Part shown: positions 1 through 23,472 of the stretch, in pieces
How the letters are laid out: each line of letters begins with the position of its first letter
How positions within the stretch are numbered: the first letter of the stretch is position 1
Assembly: GCA_949318235.1 (NCBI GenBank)
Contig: OX439133.1
Span: forward strand, 7,692,137 to 7,756,136
Direction of reading: 5' to 3'
Length of the DNA: 64,000 bases
DNA from: Ecdyonurus torrentis
Taxonomy: Eukaryota > Arthropoda > Insecta > Ephemeroptera > Heptageniidae
The notes under the pieces: generated by a model
What the model was told of the DNA's origin: nothing
Database searches by the model: none
Seen by the model: the letters and a program-made list of their open reading frames with translations, nothing else
Program-made: the position numbers and the translations under genes

Positions 1-500
1 AGGAGCATCATATCTTGTCAATCTTACAAAAATTTACAAGAAGCCGCGATGATGACAAGTTTTTCTGCAAGATTTTATTGAGAAATCTTGCAAAGTCTTA
101 ACAAGATTTTTTTGGAAAAATCTTGCAAAGTCGCTTTTCAAGATTTTCTGCAAGATTTTTTGAAATAATCTTGCTTAGTCTTGACAAGATTTTTTTTTCA
201 AGATTTTAATCTTGCTTAGTTTTGTCAAGATTCGATTGCAAGATTTTACGACAAGAATCTTATCTTGTCTTAAATAAATTTAATGCAAGATATTACGACG
301 TCAAGATCTTGCACAAGACAAAATTCTTACGGCAAGATCTTGTGCAAGATTGCAAACATCTTGTCACAAGACATCTTGCAAGATTAACTCAAGATCTTGT
401 GCAAGATCTTGCACAAGATCTTGTCAAGATTTGTCAAGATTTTATCTTGCCTTATTCAAGATCTTGTCAAGATCTTGCACAAGATCTTGCACAAGATTTT
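1..500. repeat. Degenerate ATCTTG/CAAGAT satellite
   Basis: The first 500 bases consist largely of the words CAAGAT and ATCTTG in both orientations, spaced by short T-rich stretches and becoming regular (ATCTTGTGCAAGATCTTGCA) near 385-500. The overlapping palindromes give a long open frame rich in QDL, which is a repeat artefact. The array is truncated by the window edge, so its full length is unknown. Confidence 0.8.
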
Positions 501-606
501 TGACCAGGGTAATATTTCTTAAAAATTAAAAATAATTTTTTTTAATTTCTGAAAAATAATAGATAACAAGAGCAGTATTTTTATGCAACAAAAATTGATT
601 GAGATG

Positions 607-608
<2 letters not shown>

Positions 609-667
<59 letters not shown>
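609..667. repeat. (GA)n microsatellite
   Basis: Nearly pure GA dinucleotides with one AAAGA interruption. The Ser/Leu-rich open frames on the minus strand here are artefacts. Confidence 0.9.
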
Positions 668-668
<1 letters not shown>

Positions 669-955
669 GTATAATATAGAGAGAGAATGTGTAAAAATAA
701 AAATCAATTGAAAATCTAAGAATGCCTTCAATCAGCAAGGCAAGCATAATTTATTAAAAATGTGATTTGTTGATTTTTCTTTTGGATAGATGCAAAATAA
801 TACGAAATGCGACTTTTTTTCGAAAAACAGACGTTGGCAAACAGCGTTTTCTAAAAAAAAATAAATAAAAAAAAGTCTTATTAATTTTTTTTCTTAGTTT
901 AAAGTGATGATAAGCAAATGACAGTAAGGTTTCTCCATGTGGGAACCATTTGTAG

Positions 956-1134
956 CCCGGCAGTTGTCAAGTCGAAACTGCAGTTCGAGCCACACGCTTT
1001 GCGGAGCATCTAAGCCGTGATAGACTCGATAGCATCAGTAATCCTGATGCCGTCGCTTCAAATCTGTCATATCTTGCACTGGAGTGTTTAACATTTTGTT
1101 TTAGACGTCCCACCAAAAAAAAACAACAGATGAG
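956..1134 (+). CDS. Candidate orphan coding exon, unknown gene
   Basis: A locally GC-richer stretch follows a TTTGTAG acceptor and ends in ATGAG before a GTGAGG donor. It gives 59 open codons with an ordinary protein composition, including SRDRLDSISNPDAVASNLSY and LALECLTFCF. The frame starts at phase 0 and ends at phase 2. The polypyrimidine tract before the acceptor is weak. No neighbouring exon with compatible phase was found, so the gene would extend past the left edge or be a relic. I recognise no domain. An alternative is a chance open frame inside an old repeat. Confidence 0.35.
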
Positions 1135-2745
1135 GTGAGGTGTGGTGATCTCGGTGCCCAAGCTTTGGGTCAATCTCGGCCAATCCAGCCTTTTTTTACA
1201 TCGAAATCTGGCTCAATCGAGAGTTTTTTTTCTTCAAAAATGAACTCTTACGCCACTTTTACTGATAAAAATGAAAACCACTTGACATAACTCTTTTTTT
1301 CGAACATTTTTAAAAATGTCAAAATTTGTGCTTTAATTTTATATATAACAAGTGGGAATTGTTAAAAATGTCATAGTGATATCAGCCTCTAAAACAGTAA
1401 AAAAAAAAAAAAAACTGTATATCACTTTTTACAAATTGGGATAAGTTATTAGTTTTATAACTTGTATGGAATATAACTATAAAAACTCACGGTGTTATAA
1501 TTAATCTAATTTTAAGAATTCAAGACAATATATTTTTTTCATTGCCTCGTACACTTACACTCTCTTTCTCTCTCTACTCTGTTTCTCTAAACAGCTGGGA
1601 CCTATACGACTTAAACACTAAAGTTGTCGAACAAAACGTTTTGCAAGGAAAACAGACACTTGCCAAGTAGACTCTGCTTTCATTATTAAATATAACATAC
1701 ATTCATACAATAAATATTCAAGAAAAAAATTCCAGGATAATAATTTATGGTTGTAAATTAAAAAAAGGTTCTAAAATTAGGCTGGTTTAAGGGTTTTACA
1801 AGCGGCGTGGAAATGAAAAGTGGGGTAGTTTGGACGTATCGCGCAGCGCAATATAGCATATTGCAAGATGCTCGATATCTTACACAAGACATTCAATACA
1901 CAACTTTTTTATTTTTTACTTTTATTAAGTAGAAAATGTTCTTTCTTGCAGTATACTTATTTTTATTGATATCAAGTTCCATCATAGACTTATTTGCATG
2001 TCAATATAGGTAATTTTTCAAAACATGCGTTTTTAAAATCACTTCTGCAAATACTCAAAACAACAAAATTAACTTTTTTTTCAATATTTATGTTTAACAA
2101 AACCTCAAGTAGCCTACAAGATCGTAAACAGTATTTTTTTTTAAAAAAAACTACTATTTTTTACGAAGCATGCAAAATAGCTCATTTAGGCTAAAATTAT
2201 TATATATTTTTATTTTTTTTAAATATAATAAAAATTGAAAATTTATAATTTCACAACATTTAATATAATTACAAAAATTGTTCATTTAAAAAAAATAATA
2301 AAATTGAAATTTCAATTACTAGAGGCAGAGTTATCGCGCGTCAAAGTAGAGTCCGCGCGACACTTATAAAGCGTCCGCGGCACGTTCAAAGTGCCCTAGC
2401 GGTCTTAATAATAGAAATATTTTGAAAATATTTTGCTGGGTTATGTGCCACACTTAGGTGTAGTACTAAAATAATATTTTCATCAAAATCCAAAAACATT
2501 TTTATTTCGTGCCGTCGTGGCTGGATCCGCGAATTTCGTCTCATATATAATTTGATTATAGTTTGCAATTATTATTTTTCTTCAAAACGAGCTTATATAG
2601 CTCTCTGCAGTGCGGTTTAACATTCTGACCTCCAAAATTTTATGTATTGTTTTCTATGAGTTGAATAAAAATAAATAATAAATATGGAGATGATGTAGAA
2701 TCGTCAGGAAAACAAAAGCTGTGATACTGATCGATAGGCTCACTA
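1135..2745. other. AT-rich intergenic region, no supported gene
   Basis: Poly(A/T) runs and two short GC-richer islands (about 1800-1880 and 2325-2400, the latter with several CGCG words). Neither shows a splice-bounded open frame I would trust. Confidence 0.6.
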
Positions 2746-3056
2746 TAGGGTGTATGCATTCATGTTAAAGTCGACGCCATGTTGGATAACTCAATAACAT
2801 GGGTGACAGAGGAAAATAAATCACTTTGCCAGTAAAAAAACCACTATGCAATGTTTTTGAGAGCGTTGATGCTGTAAATATGTTGACGAATTACTATCTC
2901 AAGTATGTGAGAAAAATAACAATAACAAAAAAAAGGAACCGATTTCTCAAAGAAAATAGGCTTAAATGGAGTTTCCTATGCTAAGCAATGTTATTTACTA
3001 CTCCAGAAGTATGGCCTCCAAGCGCAATAAATATGACGTCATCCGCATACGCCCTA
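2746..3056. mobile_element. MITE family A, copy 1
   Basis: About 310 bp bounded by TATAGGGTGTATGC and GCATACGCCCTATA, with TA at both edges. Internal landmarks recur in all A copies: GCCATGTTGGATAACTCAATA, GAGAGCGTTGATGCTGTAAA, CTCAAGTATGTGAG, GTATGGCCTCCAAGCGC and TGACGTCATCCGC. No coding capacity, so non-autonomous. Confidence 0.85.
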
Positions 3057-3086
3057 TATATATATTCTATAATATGTACAATACTA

Positions 3087-3240
3087 TATAGACGGGTTGC
3101 ATTCATATAAAAAAACCGCCATTTTGTTGGTCAGGAATACATAGGAAAAACGTATTTTTTTTAACATCAAAAGGAGCTTTAAACCTCAATCAAGGCCTTA
3201 TTTCTAGCTCTTAATAAGCTACAAGTCACTTTTTCCCTTC
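3087..3240. mobile_element. MITE family E, copy 1 (partial)
   Basis: Begins TATAGACGGGTTGCATTCAT and runs through CCGCCATTTTGTTGGTCAGG, as in the copies at 19382 and 42816. The far end is lost. Confidence 0.7.
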
Positions 3241-3589
3241 AGATAAAAAAATTTGCGCAAAAAAAAACGCTATAACGTTTTATAATATAAAAAATTTGCT
3301 ATAACGTGCAAATAAATTAAAAATGCTACTTAAAAATTATCATTTTATTAAAAGAAAGAAAAAAAATAGCATTAATTTACATTAATAGTTAAAAGCCACA
3401 GAAATATTAAATAAATGAACATAGAAATGCATTTAAATACAAATTAAAACCACATGTGAATACTATTAAGATTATATAAAGTATAGGAAGTATGCATCAA
3501 TTAACTCAAAGTTTTTCTTCCTTGTACTATACTGCATATTATGTATGTATGTGTAGCAAAAGTAGAAGTGACTTGAGTGAAGGTGGTCC

Positions 3590-10294
<6,705 letters not shown>

Positions 10295-10301
10295 TTAGTA
10301 T

Positions 10302-10411
10302 AATGGAGGTTATTGGTATAAAAAAATTCTATGGCTTAAAACATGTAAAGTATGTCAAATATTTCTCATTGAAATTTCTCCGAAATCGGTGGAGTAGTTT
10401 TCTCAAAAATC

Positions 10412-10469
<58 letters not shown>

Positions 10470-10556
10470 GTGTTTCTCCCATAAGCGTAATGTTAAATTA
10501 AGGGACCCTTAGCTTTCCCCGTTATCAAACCCGCGCTAAACCGATAAGCTCCATTA
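10302..10556. mobile_element. Inverted-repeat family H, copy 1
   Basis: Ends are AATGGAGGTTATTGGT and CCGATAAGCTCCATT. A 50-base poly(A) lies inside, then AACGTGTTTCTCCCATAAG, GCGTAATGTTAAATTA and GCTTTCCCCG. The left end lies only about eight bases after the BTB stop codon, so the element sits in the 3' UTR. Confidence 0.75.
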
Positions 10557-10887
10557 AATGGAGCATTTATATACGGTAAAAATATAATATAAATGTAATT
10601 ATTATGCTATATATAGCATTTTTACTATAGCATAAATAACTTCTTTTATTTTATTTATTTAAATTTTTTTTTATACAAAACGAGAGATATGACAATTATT
10701 TTCTATTAAATTAATAAAATAATAACTATAAATTTATTATTAATAAATGGGGTTCTATTTAGTATCCCATATGTAAATTTTTCGGCCTAGATACAAAAAT
10801 GGGAAGCTGTCTGCTAGCATCAATTGATTTCTATCCAAGTCAAAAGTCTCAGTAGCCAGTTTAATATAAATAGCTATGCTAAAACTG

Positions 10888-10924
<37 letters not shown>

Positions 10925-11220
10925 GCAAAGCTAAATATAATAGGAAAATAGGGGTTCCTTGTATTTTGTCGCATCACCTGTGATTCGCTTGCACAGATAA
11001 TGCAACTGATAAGTTTCCTTATCTGAGTATATCAACATGCCTAAACTCCAAGGACTCTAATAATAATAAATAATTTTTTAAGGCGTTTTGTGAGAGTTCT
11101 ATGACAATGTGCATTTTTTCCTACGTATAGTAATATTTAAATTCGAGTTACGTTTTAAAATAAAATCAAACAGCTTGCTTTATAAAATTTTAGTTGTTTA
11201 TATTAAAAAAAATCTTTATA

Positions 11221-11495
11221 TAGGGATGATGTCATATTTAATACACTTGGAGGCCATACTGGAGTAGTAAATAACATTGCTCAGCATAGGACAAACTTCG
11301 CTTTAGTCAATTTTCTTTGGAAAATTTGTTAGTTTTTTTTTTTATTATTATTTTTCTCACATACTTAATTAAAAAATTAACACATTCAACCAATTAACTT
11401 CAATGCTCTCAAAATTGTGCATAGTGTTTTTAAACTGGCAAAATAATTTAAATTTTCCTTTGCCACCCAAGTTATAACATGAATGCATAGACTAT
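11221..11495. mobile_element. MITE family A, copy 2 (reverse orientation)
   Basis: TAGGGATGATGTCATATTTA through ATGAATGCATAGACTATA. The interior matches family A read from the opposite end. Confidence 0.8.
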
Positions 11496-11553
11496 AGATT
11501 GGAATCTATAGTAAAACAGTGTTTTTGTTTATATAATTTATAAAATAAACACT

Positions 11554-11742
11554 ATATCGATCTTGTTGCGAAAAAAAGGCCTATCTCGTTTTTTGTCAGT
11601 GAAAGCAAAAGGTCTCTATCTGGTTCCCGAACGTTATATAGAGATGGCGCTCGAGATAGACCTTTTGCTTCCACTGACAAAAAACGAGATAGGCTGACAA
11701 AATACGAGATAGACCTAGTTTTTTTCGCAACAAGATCGATAT
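11554..11742. mobile_element. Fold-back family F, copy 1
   Basis: Near-perfect 190-bp palindrome: CGATCTTGTTGCGAAAAAAA pairs with TTTTTTTCGCAACAAGATCG. Inner arms are GGCCTATCTCGTTTTTTGTC and CAAAAGGTCTCTATCTGG with complements. A second copy is at 34803. Confidence 0.85.
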
Positions 11743-12768
11743 AACACGTATATTATACATTTAAGTTGCCATATGAGTTACATATAAAGTACGACAATGC
11801 TAAAAAAAAAAAAAAAAAAAAAAAAAAGTTTTTCTCGCAAATTTTATATGTAAGCTCAAAATGTTGAACTGTAAATTGTAAACTTTGTTTTTGTTTGTAT
11901 GATCACTATATGTACAATTAATACTATAATCTATATAATTAATCTATAATAAAGAAACTGATTTACAGTATAATTATTTTTTTATTTTACACACATATAT
12001 ATGACACAAAATCTATACGCTTAGCCTTATATCAGCTAGTACACATTTTTTACGCACTGCACTTCATATTAAAATATATTTTATAAAATAAAAAAATAGC
12101 AGAGTACAAGTATAATCACAATATAATTTTCTTTACTATATATAAATCTAAATTAGATAAAAAAAATCACAAATAATAGACAAAATACAAAAAATCAATT
12201 CAGCTTTTATGTAAACTTTTTTGAGCAATATTGAATATTAATTATTATACTATTACACTAAGCAAAAAGAAAAAAGTGTATAACTAAAAATAAAATAGCA
12301 CAAAAAAAAAAAAAAAAAAAAAAAAAAAACTTAAAAATTAATGAGTTTTATTTTTATTTTTTCCAAGAACTTTTATTTTCATATCTGCAGACGACTTTAA
12401 TGTGATTTTTTTTAAGATGTCACAGGCTTACAGGGGACGTATTTATACGCTTAAGCTCGTTCTGTAAAGTAAAGTGAATCTCAATAACATGCAGTGATTG
12501 GCGCTGACCAACAAAAGAAGACACTTTTTTAAATAATAATTTTTTTTTAAGCCGATAAAAGTGAGCCGCATATTGAGACTGGAATTTTTTTTTGTGAAGT
12601 TTCTTTCATTCTTATCAAGTTCAAAGTTCTAAAAGAAGAAATAACAATGATTGAACATATGTATAAACGTAGTCAACAGGTAACGACGTCATAACCAGCT
12701 GTTTTTAACAAAGGAACATTTTCGAAACTGGCTCAATATTTGTGTGTAGTTTATAGAACCCCTCAACA

Positions 12769-17153
<4,385 letters not shown>

Positions 17154-17947
17154 CCATAACAAACATTTTCTGTTCCCTCTAATTTTCAAACAAAAAAATA
17201 AAATCATAATAAAAATATGCTAAAAACTTATGTTTATAAAACATTAGTATTTATTAATATAATTCATGTATTTTTTTTATCAAACTGCGCAACATAATTA
17301 CACTTTTTATATACATAACAAGCAGGAAAATTACATTGAATTCCACTTAAGGGCGTGTGACTTTTTGATTGTGACGATATGTACTATAAGATGTTATACA
17401 ATAAATTTATTTTAAAACAAATGCCGTGCGTGTTTGCCAAAACGAGACGCGACGAAGATGAAATTACAAACCTTACTGCTGACATTGGCCTCATTTAGCC
17501 TTGAAAATATTTAAGTTTATTTCTCCTCGCAGGTTCCCCTCAATCCTCTGTGCCCCCCCCCCCCCCCCTGATGTAAAAGTTGTTTGAAGGTAATGTAATG
17601 ATAAATGATGTTTAGACTGCAACTCTTATGCTCGGCATGTTTAATTTTTTTTCATCTGCTATATTTTAAAGGCATGTTCACACAACGTAACCAATTTGAT
17701 TGGGCACGCATAGACGAAAAAAAAAAAAAAAAAAAAAAAAAAACGCAATTGTTCTTATATACTGGCAATTTTTTTATTGGATGGATTTTTGTATCTCAAA
17801 ATTAAAAAGTAAACTGGAAACTTTATGAAGACTTTGAAAGTTACCAGTAACAGCTACCTCTTTGATGAGATTTTCAGAACCCTTGACTATTAGACAAGAG
17901 AAAATAATTATTGAAATTAACATGGGCTCTTAAGGAACTAAAACTTC

Positions 17948-17979
<32 letters not shown>

Positions 17980-18378
17980 GAATTTAAAATCTAGCATGCG
18001 GTGGCCCCCCATTTTTATTATTATTATTATTTTTTTTACATTTTTGAAGGTACACTAATGCACCTAATGTATCAATGTGTAAAATTTCAGATTTTTCTCT
18101 TCTTTACAAATTTTTTTTAGTCAAAACCAGTAGTAACTGATTTCCCGCCTTAAGGTACGCCTAGTATCTCTTATTTAAAATGTTCCGGAATCACAATATA
18201 GAGTAGTTTTCTTAAAAAAAAAAAAAAATTGTCTCCATAAGCGTAATGTTAAATTATGAGTCCCGCACCTTTTCTAGCGTGCCACTGATTGATGCTACGT
18301 CATCACTCATCACTGATATGGAGTATTACACGAGAGCTTATTTTCAGCTTAATTTTGTTTAAAATAACAACATAATAC

Positions 18379-18789
18379 TTAAAGGAATAGACCAGAGAAA
18401 AACATAAGCATTTACATCACAAAACACTTGATGGGATTTACATAAATAACTTTAGTTTGTCTCAAAACCCAACTGTAACCCCGTAGCAGTGATCAGAAAT
18501 TTTGATTTATGCAACCTGCACAACATTTTCATACTAATTTTTGCATGTTTCTGACTTCATAAACATGAAATAGTTACTTAAATTGCATACTTTACAGTAT
18601 TTTCACGCTCTCTCGTGGGGCTACATTAACATTCTGGTAAAAATTAACACCAGTTTAGAAGATCCCACACGGAAAAAAATGATGTGTTAAATCTAAGTAC
18701 ATAAGTATACTAACGCAAATAAGCCCGCGCCCTAGTACATGCTTATTCATTAAAATGCACATGTTGTTTTATGTGGTCTATGGTTTTAA
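18379..18789. mobile_element. TTAA-ended MITE family B, copy 2
   Basis: TTAAAGGAATAGACCAGAGA to TGGTCTATGGTTTTAA. Slightly longer than other copies, with extra bases near 18670-18745. Confidence 0.85.
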
Positions 18790-19125
18790 TATTATGCTGT
18801 TATAACATACTTTACATAATAATAGCATAAATATTATGTTGTAACTGCATAATTATTTATATTGTTGTAATATATAATTATAATTATGCTATTAATAACA
18901 TAAATGCAGCATAAATTAATGTACATGTTAAAAAAAAAAGTAGGTTGGCAACGTTACATAACACCAACGCTTAAACAGTTGCATAAGTGTGCAGGCGTTT
19001 ATTTGACATTTAAAACTCGGTCTAGCATATTAATTATTACAAAATACTAAATACATTTTGCGCAATCCTATTTATTTTTTGTAAATATTTATTTAAAGCT
19101 ATATCATTTCTAAACATTCCATCTA

Positions 19126-19380
19126 TAGGATGTATGCGCATGACGTCAGAATAGATGCGCTTCAATGCCATACTGGAGCAAAGAATAATGTTTGTTATTT
19201 TTCTCTGAAAATTAAATAAAATTTATATAATTTTATTTTTCTCTTAATATAACATGTTAACAACATCAATGCTCTGAAAAATATATGGAAGCTTATTTTT
19301 TAAATTTTAATGTCATTTATCAGCCCATATATTTATTTAGTGCTTACATATGGCGTCGATATGGATGCAACCACCCTATA
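19126..19380. mobile_element. MITE family A, copy 3
   Basis: TAGGATGTATGCGCATGACG through TGGATGCAACCACCCTATA. Directly abuts a family E element at 19382. Confidence 0.75.
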
Positions 19381-19381
19381 T

Positions 19382-19670
19382 TATAGACCGATTGCACTCA
19401 TATTTAAGAGCCGCCATGTTGTTGGTCAGGAATACATAGGCCAGTATAGGAAAAACTTCTTTTTTATTTTTTTAATAGCAAAAAAAGCTTCAAACCTCAA
19501 TCAAAGCCTTATTTCTAGCTCCTAATAAGCTCGAAGAATATGAGAAAAAAATCGTTCAGTTGAAATAAAATTTTTTTATGTAAAAAATTAGGAGAAATGA
19601 TGTTTCCCCTATTCTGAACAATGCATTAGGCACTACAAACATGGCGATAAAGCGCAAAGATGTGCAAGCT
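19382..19670. mobile_element. MITE family E, copy 2
   Basis: TATAGACCGATTGCACTCAT, then GAGCCGCCATGTTGTTGGTC, ATAGGCCAGTATAGGAAAAA, GGAGAAATGATGTTTCCCCT and AATGCATTAGGCACTACAAA, ending near GATGTGCAAGC. Confidence 0.75.
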
Positions 19671-20108
19671 AGGTTTATTTATTTTATTATTACTAATTTT
19701 TAGGGTAGAAAAGTACTGTATTGGTGTATTTTTGTATTATTTTAAAATTAAAAAAAAATAATAATAAATGTTCATTTCGTTTTAAATAAAAACAAACATT
19801 CGATCCACTCCATGATATAATACTAGGAATCAACAGCATATTATAGCTCGGTATTTATAATTTATGACTTATAGTTTGATAAAATAATTTAAAAAAAAAT
19901 TCAATAATAAGTTTAAAAAAAGCATATTATTATGATTATTATTTTATTACTCTCTTATGTTTTGTTTGAGTTGCGTGTGTCCCAATGAGAGTGGACAGTA
20001 TAGAACATGTAAATCTCATGTTCAGACAGACGAGTCGCGAGTATAATCAATGAATGTAACAAGATTTTTTGTTAATGGAAATTACCATACAAAGCAGTTT
20101 AATTCAAA

Positions 20109-21862
20109 ATGTTTGTCATTTATCTTTTAGGTGAGTTTTAAAAAATTATTGCTTGTTTTTTCATAGTTTTATATTTATGTTCTATAGCATGGATAATTTT
20201 TATTGCATAAAAAGCCTATGATTTTATTTTGGTTTAATTAAAAAAAAAACAAACAAAAAAAAACTTAACATGTTTAAAGTGATTTTTAATTTTGCACCTT
20301 CAGTAAATATAAAAACGCAATAGCACATTTTTTATTGCAAATAAAAATAATTTCAATGCTCTTTAGTCTGATAAAAGAAGAAGAAGAAACAAAAAATAAA
20401 TAAAAATGTGTCTTCAGAATGTTTTTAATTTTTTTTTTAATTTTTTTTTTTTTTTAGTTTTTCTTTAAAGCTATATAATAACTTGCTATGTATAACAACT
20501 AAATATTAATTATTGAGTGCTCATTATACTAGTGAATTATTGTATTTACGTTAAATGGAGCTAATCGGTTTAGCGCGCGGGGAGACACGGGGAAAGCAAA
20601 GGGTCCCCTAATTTAACATTACACGCTTATTGGGAAAAAAAATATTGTTATTTTTTATTTTATTTATTTATTTATTTATTTATTTATTTTTTTGTGATTT
20701 TTGAGAAGACTACTTGAGAAAATTTTAATGAGAAATGTTAAACGTATTTTAGGCACAGATTTTTTTTAGAATAATTTTTAAACCGATATAAACTCCATTA
20801 ATTGTCTATATATACGTATATTAATTATAATATATTATATTATTATATTAAAATTTTTTATTAGTAATATAGTTCTTTCAATATTTGGTACATTATAAAT
20901 ATATATTTCCAATAATATACCTATATAAATCATTTCATCTTTCACGTCTTCCCTTAGTTATAGTCAATAGTTTTAACAAAATGCATAACATATTTTATAT
21001 TAAAAATAAAACTCAGTAATATATTTTGTAAAAATTAGATTAATATGCATTGATTAATATAATTATATAAGCTCTCAATTTTAGACATATAAACAAGTAT
21101 AGTGCTATAGGTATATTTTTATCTTTATTTTAGAGTGGAAAAAAACAGACAAAAGTTAATTGTATTTTAATTGATTTTGCATGATGTGATATAATTATTT
21201 AAAACCATGATTAATTTTTTTTTCAAGTTAGTTTTAATGTATTTTGTATTACAAATTAACTTGAAATTATATTATACATAAAATAAATACGCAATAATTA
21301 TACTATAGCTTATTTTCAGCATAATTTAATGATTTAATATAGCATAATTTATGCTTTACTATATGTTACAAAGAATAAATAGTATGTTGTACAGCATAAT
21401 TATTGTGCTAGCATAATTTATACACAATGGCATAAATGCAGCATAAATTACGTAATTTATTCTTTCACGTGTGTCTATATCCTCTTCAGTCCCAGAACCT
21501 TTTAAACAACATTTCATTGTCGTAAATTTTAACCACGTTTTTGTGCGGCTCTCATAATGACAAAAATATGTATCTTTTGTCGATTTTTTTTTATTTTTTT
21601 TTCTTAATTTTCCGGACTCCCTACCCACTTTACATTGCTCAGAATAGCTCTAAAAAACGCGAAATCTTACTGGCTTTTTTCTGGCACAATTTTCATATTT
21701 TTATCTCTATTTTTTCTATTTTTTTTTTCGATGGTTTAATGATTTTTTGTCACTTTTTTTGATGTACAACTCATTGAATATTGGGACTGAAGAGGATAGT
21801 ATTTTTATAACAATAATTTTTGTTCAAAGTTTGCGTCTATTTATTGTTTAATAGTTATAAAT

Positions 21863-21897
<35 letters not shown>

Positions 21898-22059
21898 AAA
21901 AACGTACAAAAAGTTCCTCTTTTCTTTTTATATATATTATAATTTGTTATCATATCACTGCAATGGAAGTACATAATGCAATGCCTTATATCGATGGTGA
22001 TGTGTAACCTACCTATAATGCAAGTGGAAAAAAAAATGTCAATGAAAAAAAAAATGTCA

Positions 22060-22096
<37 letters not shown>

Positions 22097-23472
22097 AGAG
22101 CATCTAGTAATGGAATTTTAACGCATAATAAAATACAAAGTTTACAATTTTACCAAAACTACATTTGGATCCCTTTTTGTTCCAGCAGCGATCGCACTTA
22201 TAATATCCCCACACGATGTGAATGGTAAAGTAGGGGGAGATGCAGAAACATCGGCCAGTTTGCCAGGGATCAAAATTAGAAGCAGTGGATATCGTAAGTT
22301 AATATTATACAGTATTTTATATAAGTATTATTTTTACTATACCGCTTTTAAATATAAATCGTATAAATGAATAATTATAGGGTGTGTGCGCATGACGTCA
22401 TAATAAATGTGCTTCGATGCCATATTTGAGCAATATAACATTGCTTCAGCATAGGATAAACATGGGATTTTGCTATTATCTTCGGAAAATATGTAATTTT
22501 TTGGTCATATCAATATTTTTCTCATATACTTGAAAACCCAATTCAACCTCTGTCAACAGCATCAATGCTCTACAAAAATTTGCTAAGTGTTTTTAAACTG
22601 GCAAAATGTGCCATTTTCCTATACTGGCTCATGTTATTTAGTACTCACTTATGGCGTCGACTTTAACACACCCTATTGACTGATAAAGGAACAACTGTTT
22701 TGAAGCCGACTATAAGCAATTTTGCTCACATCCGCTTCCGTTTCGACTTACTGCGCATGCGTAGTAAGTAGAAACGGAAGCGGATGTGACCGAAATCACT
22801 TATAGTCGGCCTTAAAACCGTTGTTCCTTTACTAGTCATAAATAAATAATAATTAATAAATGTGCAAAAATAAATAATTAATTAATAGATTAGTAATTAA
22901 TAAATGTACAAAATAATAATTCTTTAATAGCTGGAACATTCATCATAAAATTATTCATGACATGACGTATTTTTAATTAATTATCCCGCCTGTTCTCAAA
23001 CGGAGCTATATTTGCATTTTGTAATGCATCGGCGCATCTGTCATGCCGAATGCCGGGCTGTGTACTTAGGCCGTGGCCGGCCCGTGTGTGCTTTTCCATT
23101 AATTGGAAAGTCCTTACCTGTCGATAAGACAATGTCTTGACTGGGACTGGGATTGGTGAATAGCACGATAACACAATATGGCAAGCAAAAAAAAAAAAAA
23201 ATAAAAAAATAAAAATAAATAAAATAACTCATTAAAAATAAAATAATGCTTACTTACCTTTGGTAATTTCAGATGGCCGAGGTGTATTAAGCTCTCAAGA
23301 TCAGGCAGCATGGAAAGTAGTGACCGTCGCCTTCATCCTGATAGCCCTGGTGATCGTGATCGTATGTTTGTGTGCTGTGTGGAGCCTGCGACAAGAGGAG
23401 ATGAGTGAGAGAGGACGAGCAGTCAGCATGTACCTCTCGGAGACAAGGCAACATCATACCCAGTTTATTTGA
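20109..23472 (+). CDS. Small signal-peptide single-pass membrane protein, 3 exons
   Basis: Exons: 20109-20130, 22186-22293, 23273-23472; 330 nt including the TGA stop at 23470, 109 aa. Residues 1-20 (MFVIYLLAAIALIISPHDVN) form a signal peptide split by a phase 1 intron. A short polar ectodomain follows (GKVGGDAETSASLPGIKIRS, then SGYHGRGVLSSQDQ). The membrane span is about residues 57-79 (AWKVVTVAFILIALVIVIV, then CLCA), followed by a charged tail (SLRQEEMSERGRAVS) ending HHTQFI. Splice sites are good (TTAG|GTGAGT, TATC|GTAAGT, TTTCAG). The exon 2 acceptor is a tandem CAGCAG, which could add or drop one Ala in the signal peptide. Intron phases 1,1 and the AW..C-x-C-A membrane pattern match the minus-strand neighbour at 12769-17153. 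Topology suggests a type I surface protein. Function unknown and family not recognised. Confidence 0.75.
20553..20802. mobile_element. Family H, copy 3
   Basis: AAATGGAGCTAATCGGTTTA through TAAACCGATATAAACTCCATT, in intron 1 of the small plus-strand gene. Confidence 0.75.
22378..22676. mobile_element. MITE family A, copy 4 (GTGTGCGC subtype)
   Basis: TAGGGTGTGTGCGCATGACG through GTCGACTTTAACACACCCTA, in intron 2 of the small plus-strand gene. Confidence 0.8.
22686..22834. repeat. 150-bp palindrome with TGCGCATGCG core
   Basis: AAAGGAACAACTGTTTTGAA pairs with ACCGTTGTTCCTTT. Inner arms CACATCCGCTTCCGTTTC and GAAACGGAAGCGGATGTG are perfect complements around TTACTGCGCATGCGTAGTAA. The core equals the NRF-1 recognition consensus. 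Lies in intron 2 of the small plus-strand gene. Confidence 0.8.

Larger units (their letters stand above)
17154..20108. promoter_or_regulatory. Shared intergenic region between the divergent gene pair
   Basis: About 2.95 kb between the two putative start codons of the small membrane-protein genes. It contains a 17-base C run at about 17553, family G/H fragments (17828-18275), a family B copy, and abutting family A and E copies. Both promoters should lie here. I see no convincing TATA or initiator element. Confidence 0.4.

Noticed and set aside
930..1010. tRNA-like or SINE head (GTTCGAGCC resembles a B box)
   Set aside because: No matching A box at proper distance and no cloverleaf could be drawn. 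The coding-exon reading explains the stretch better.
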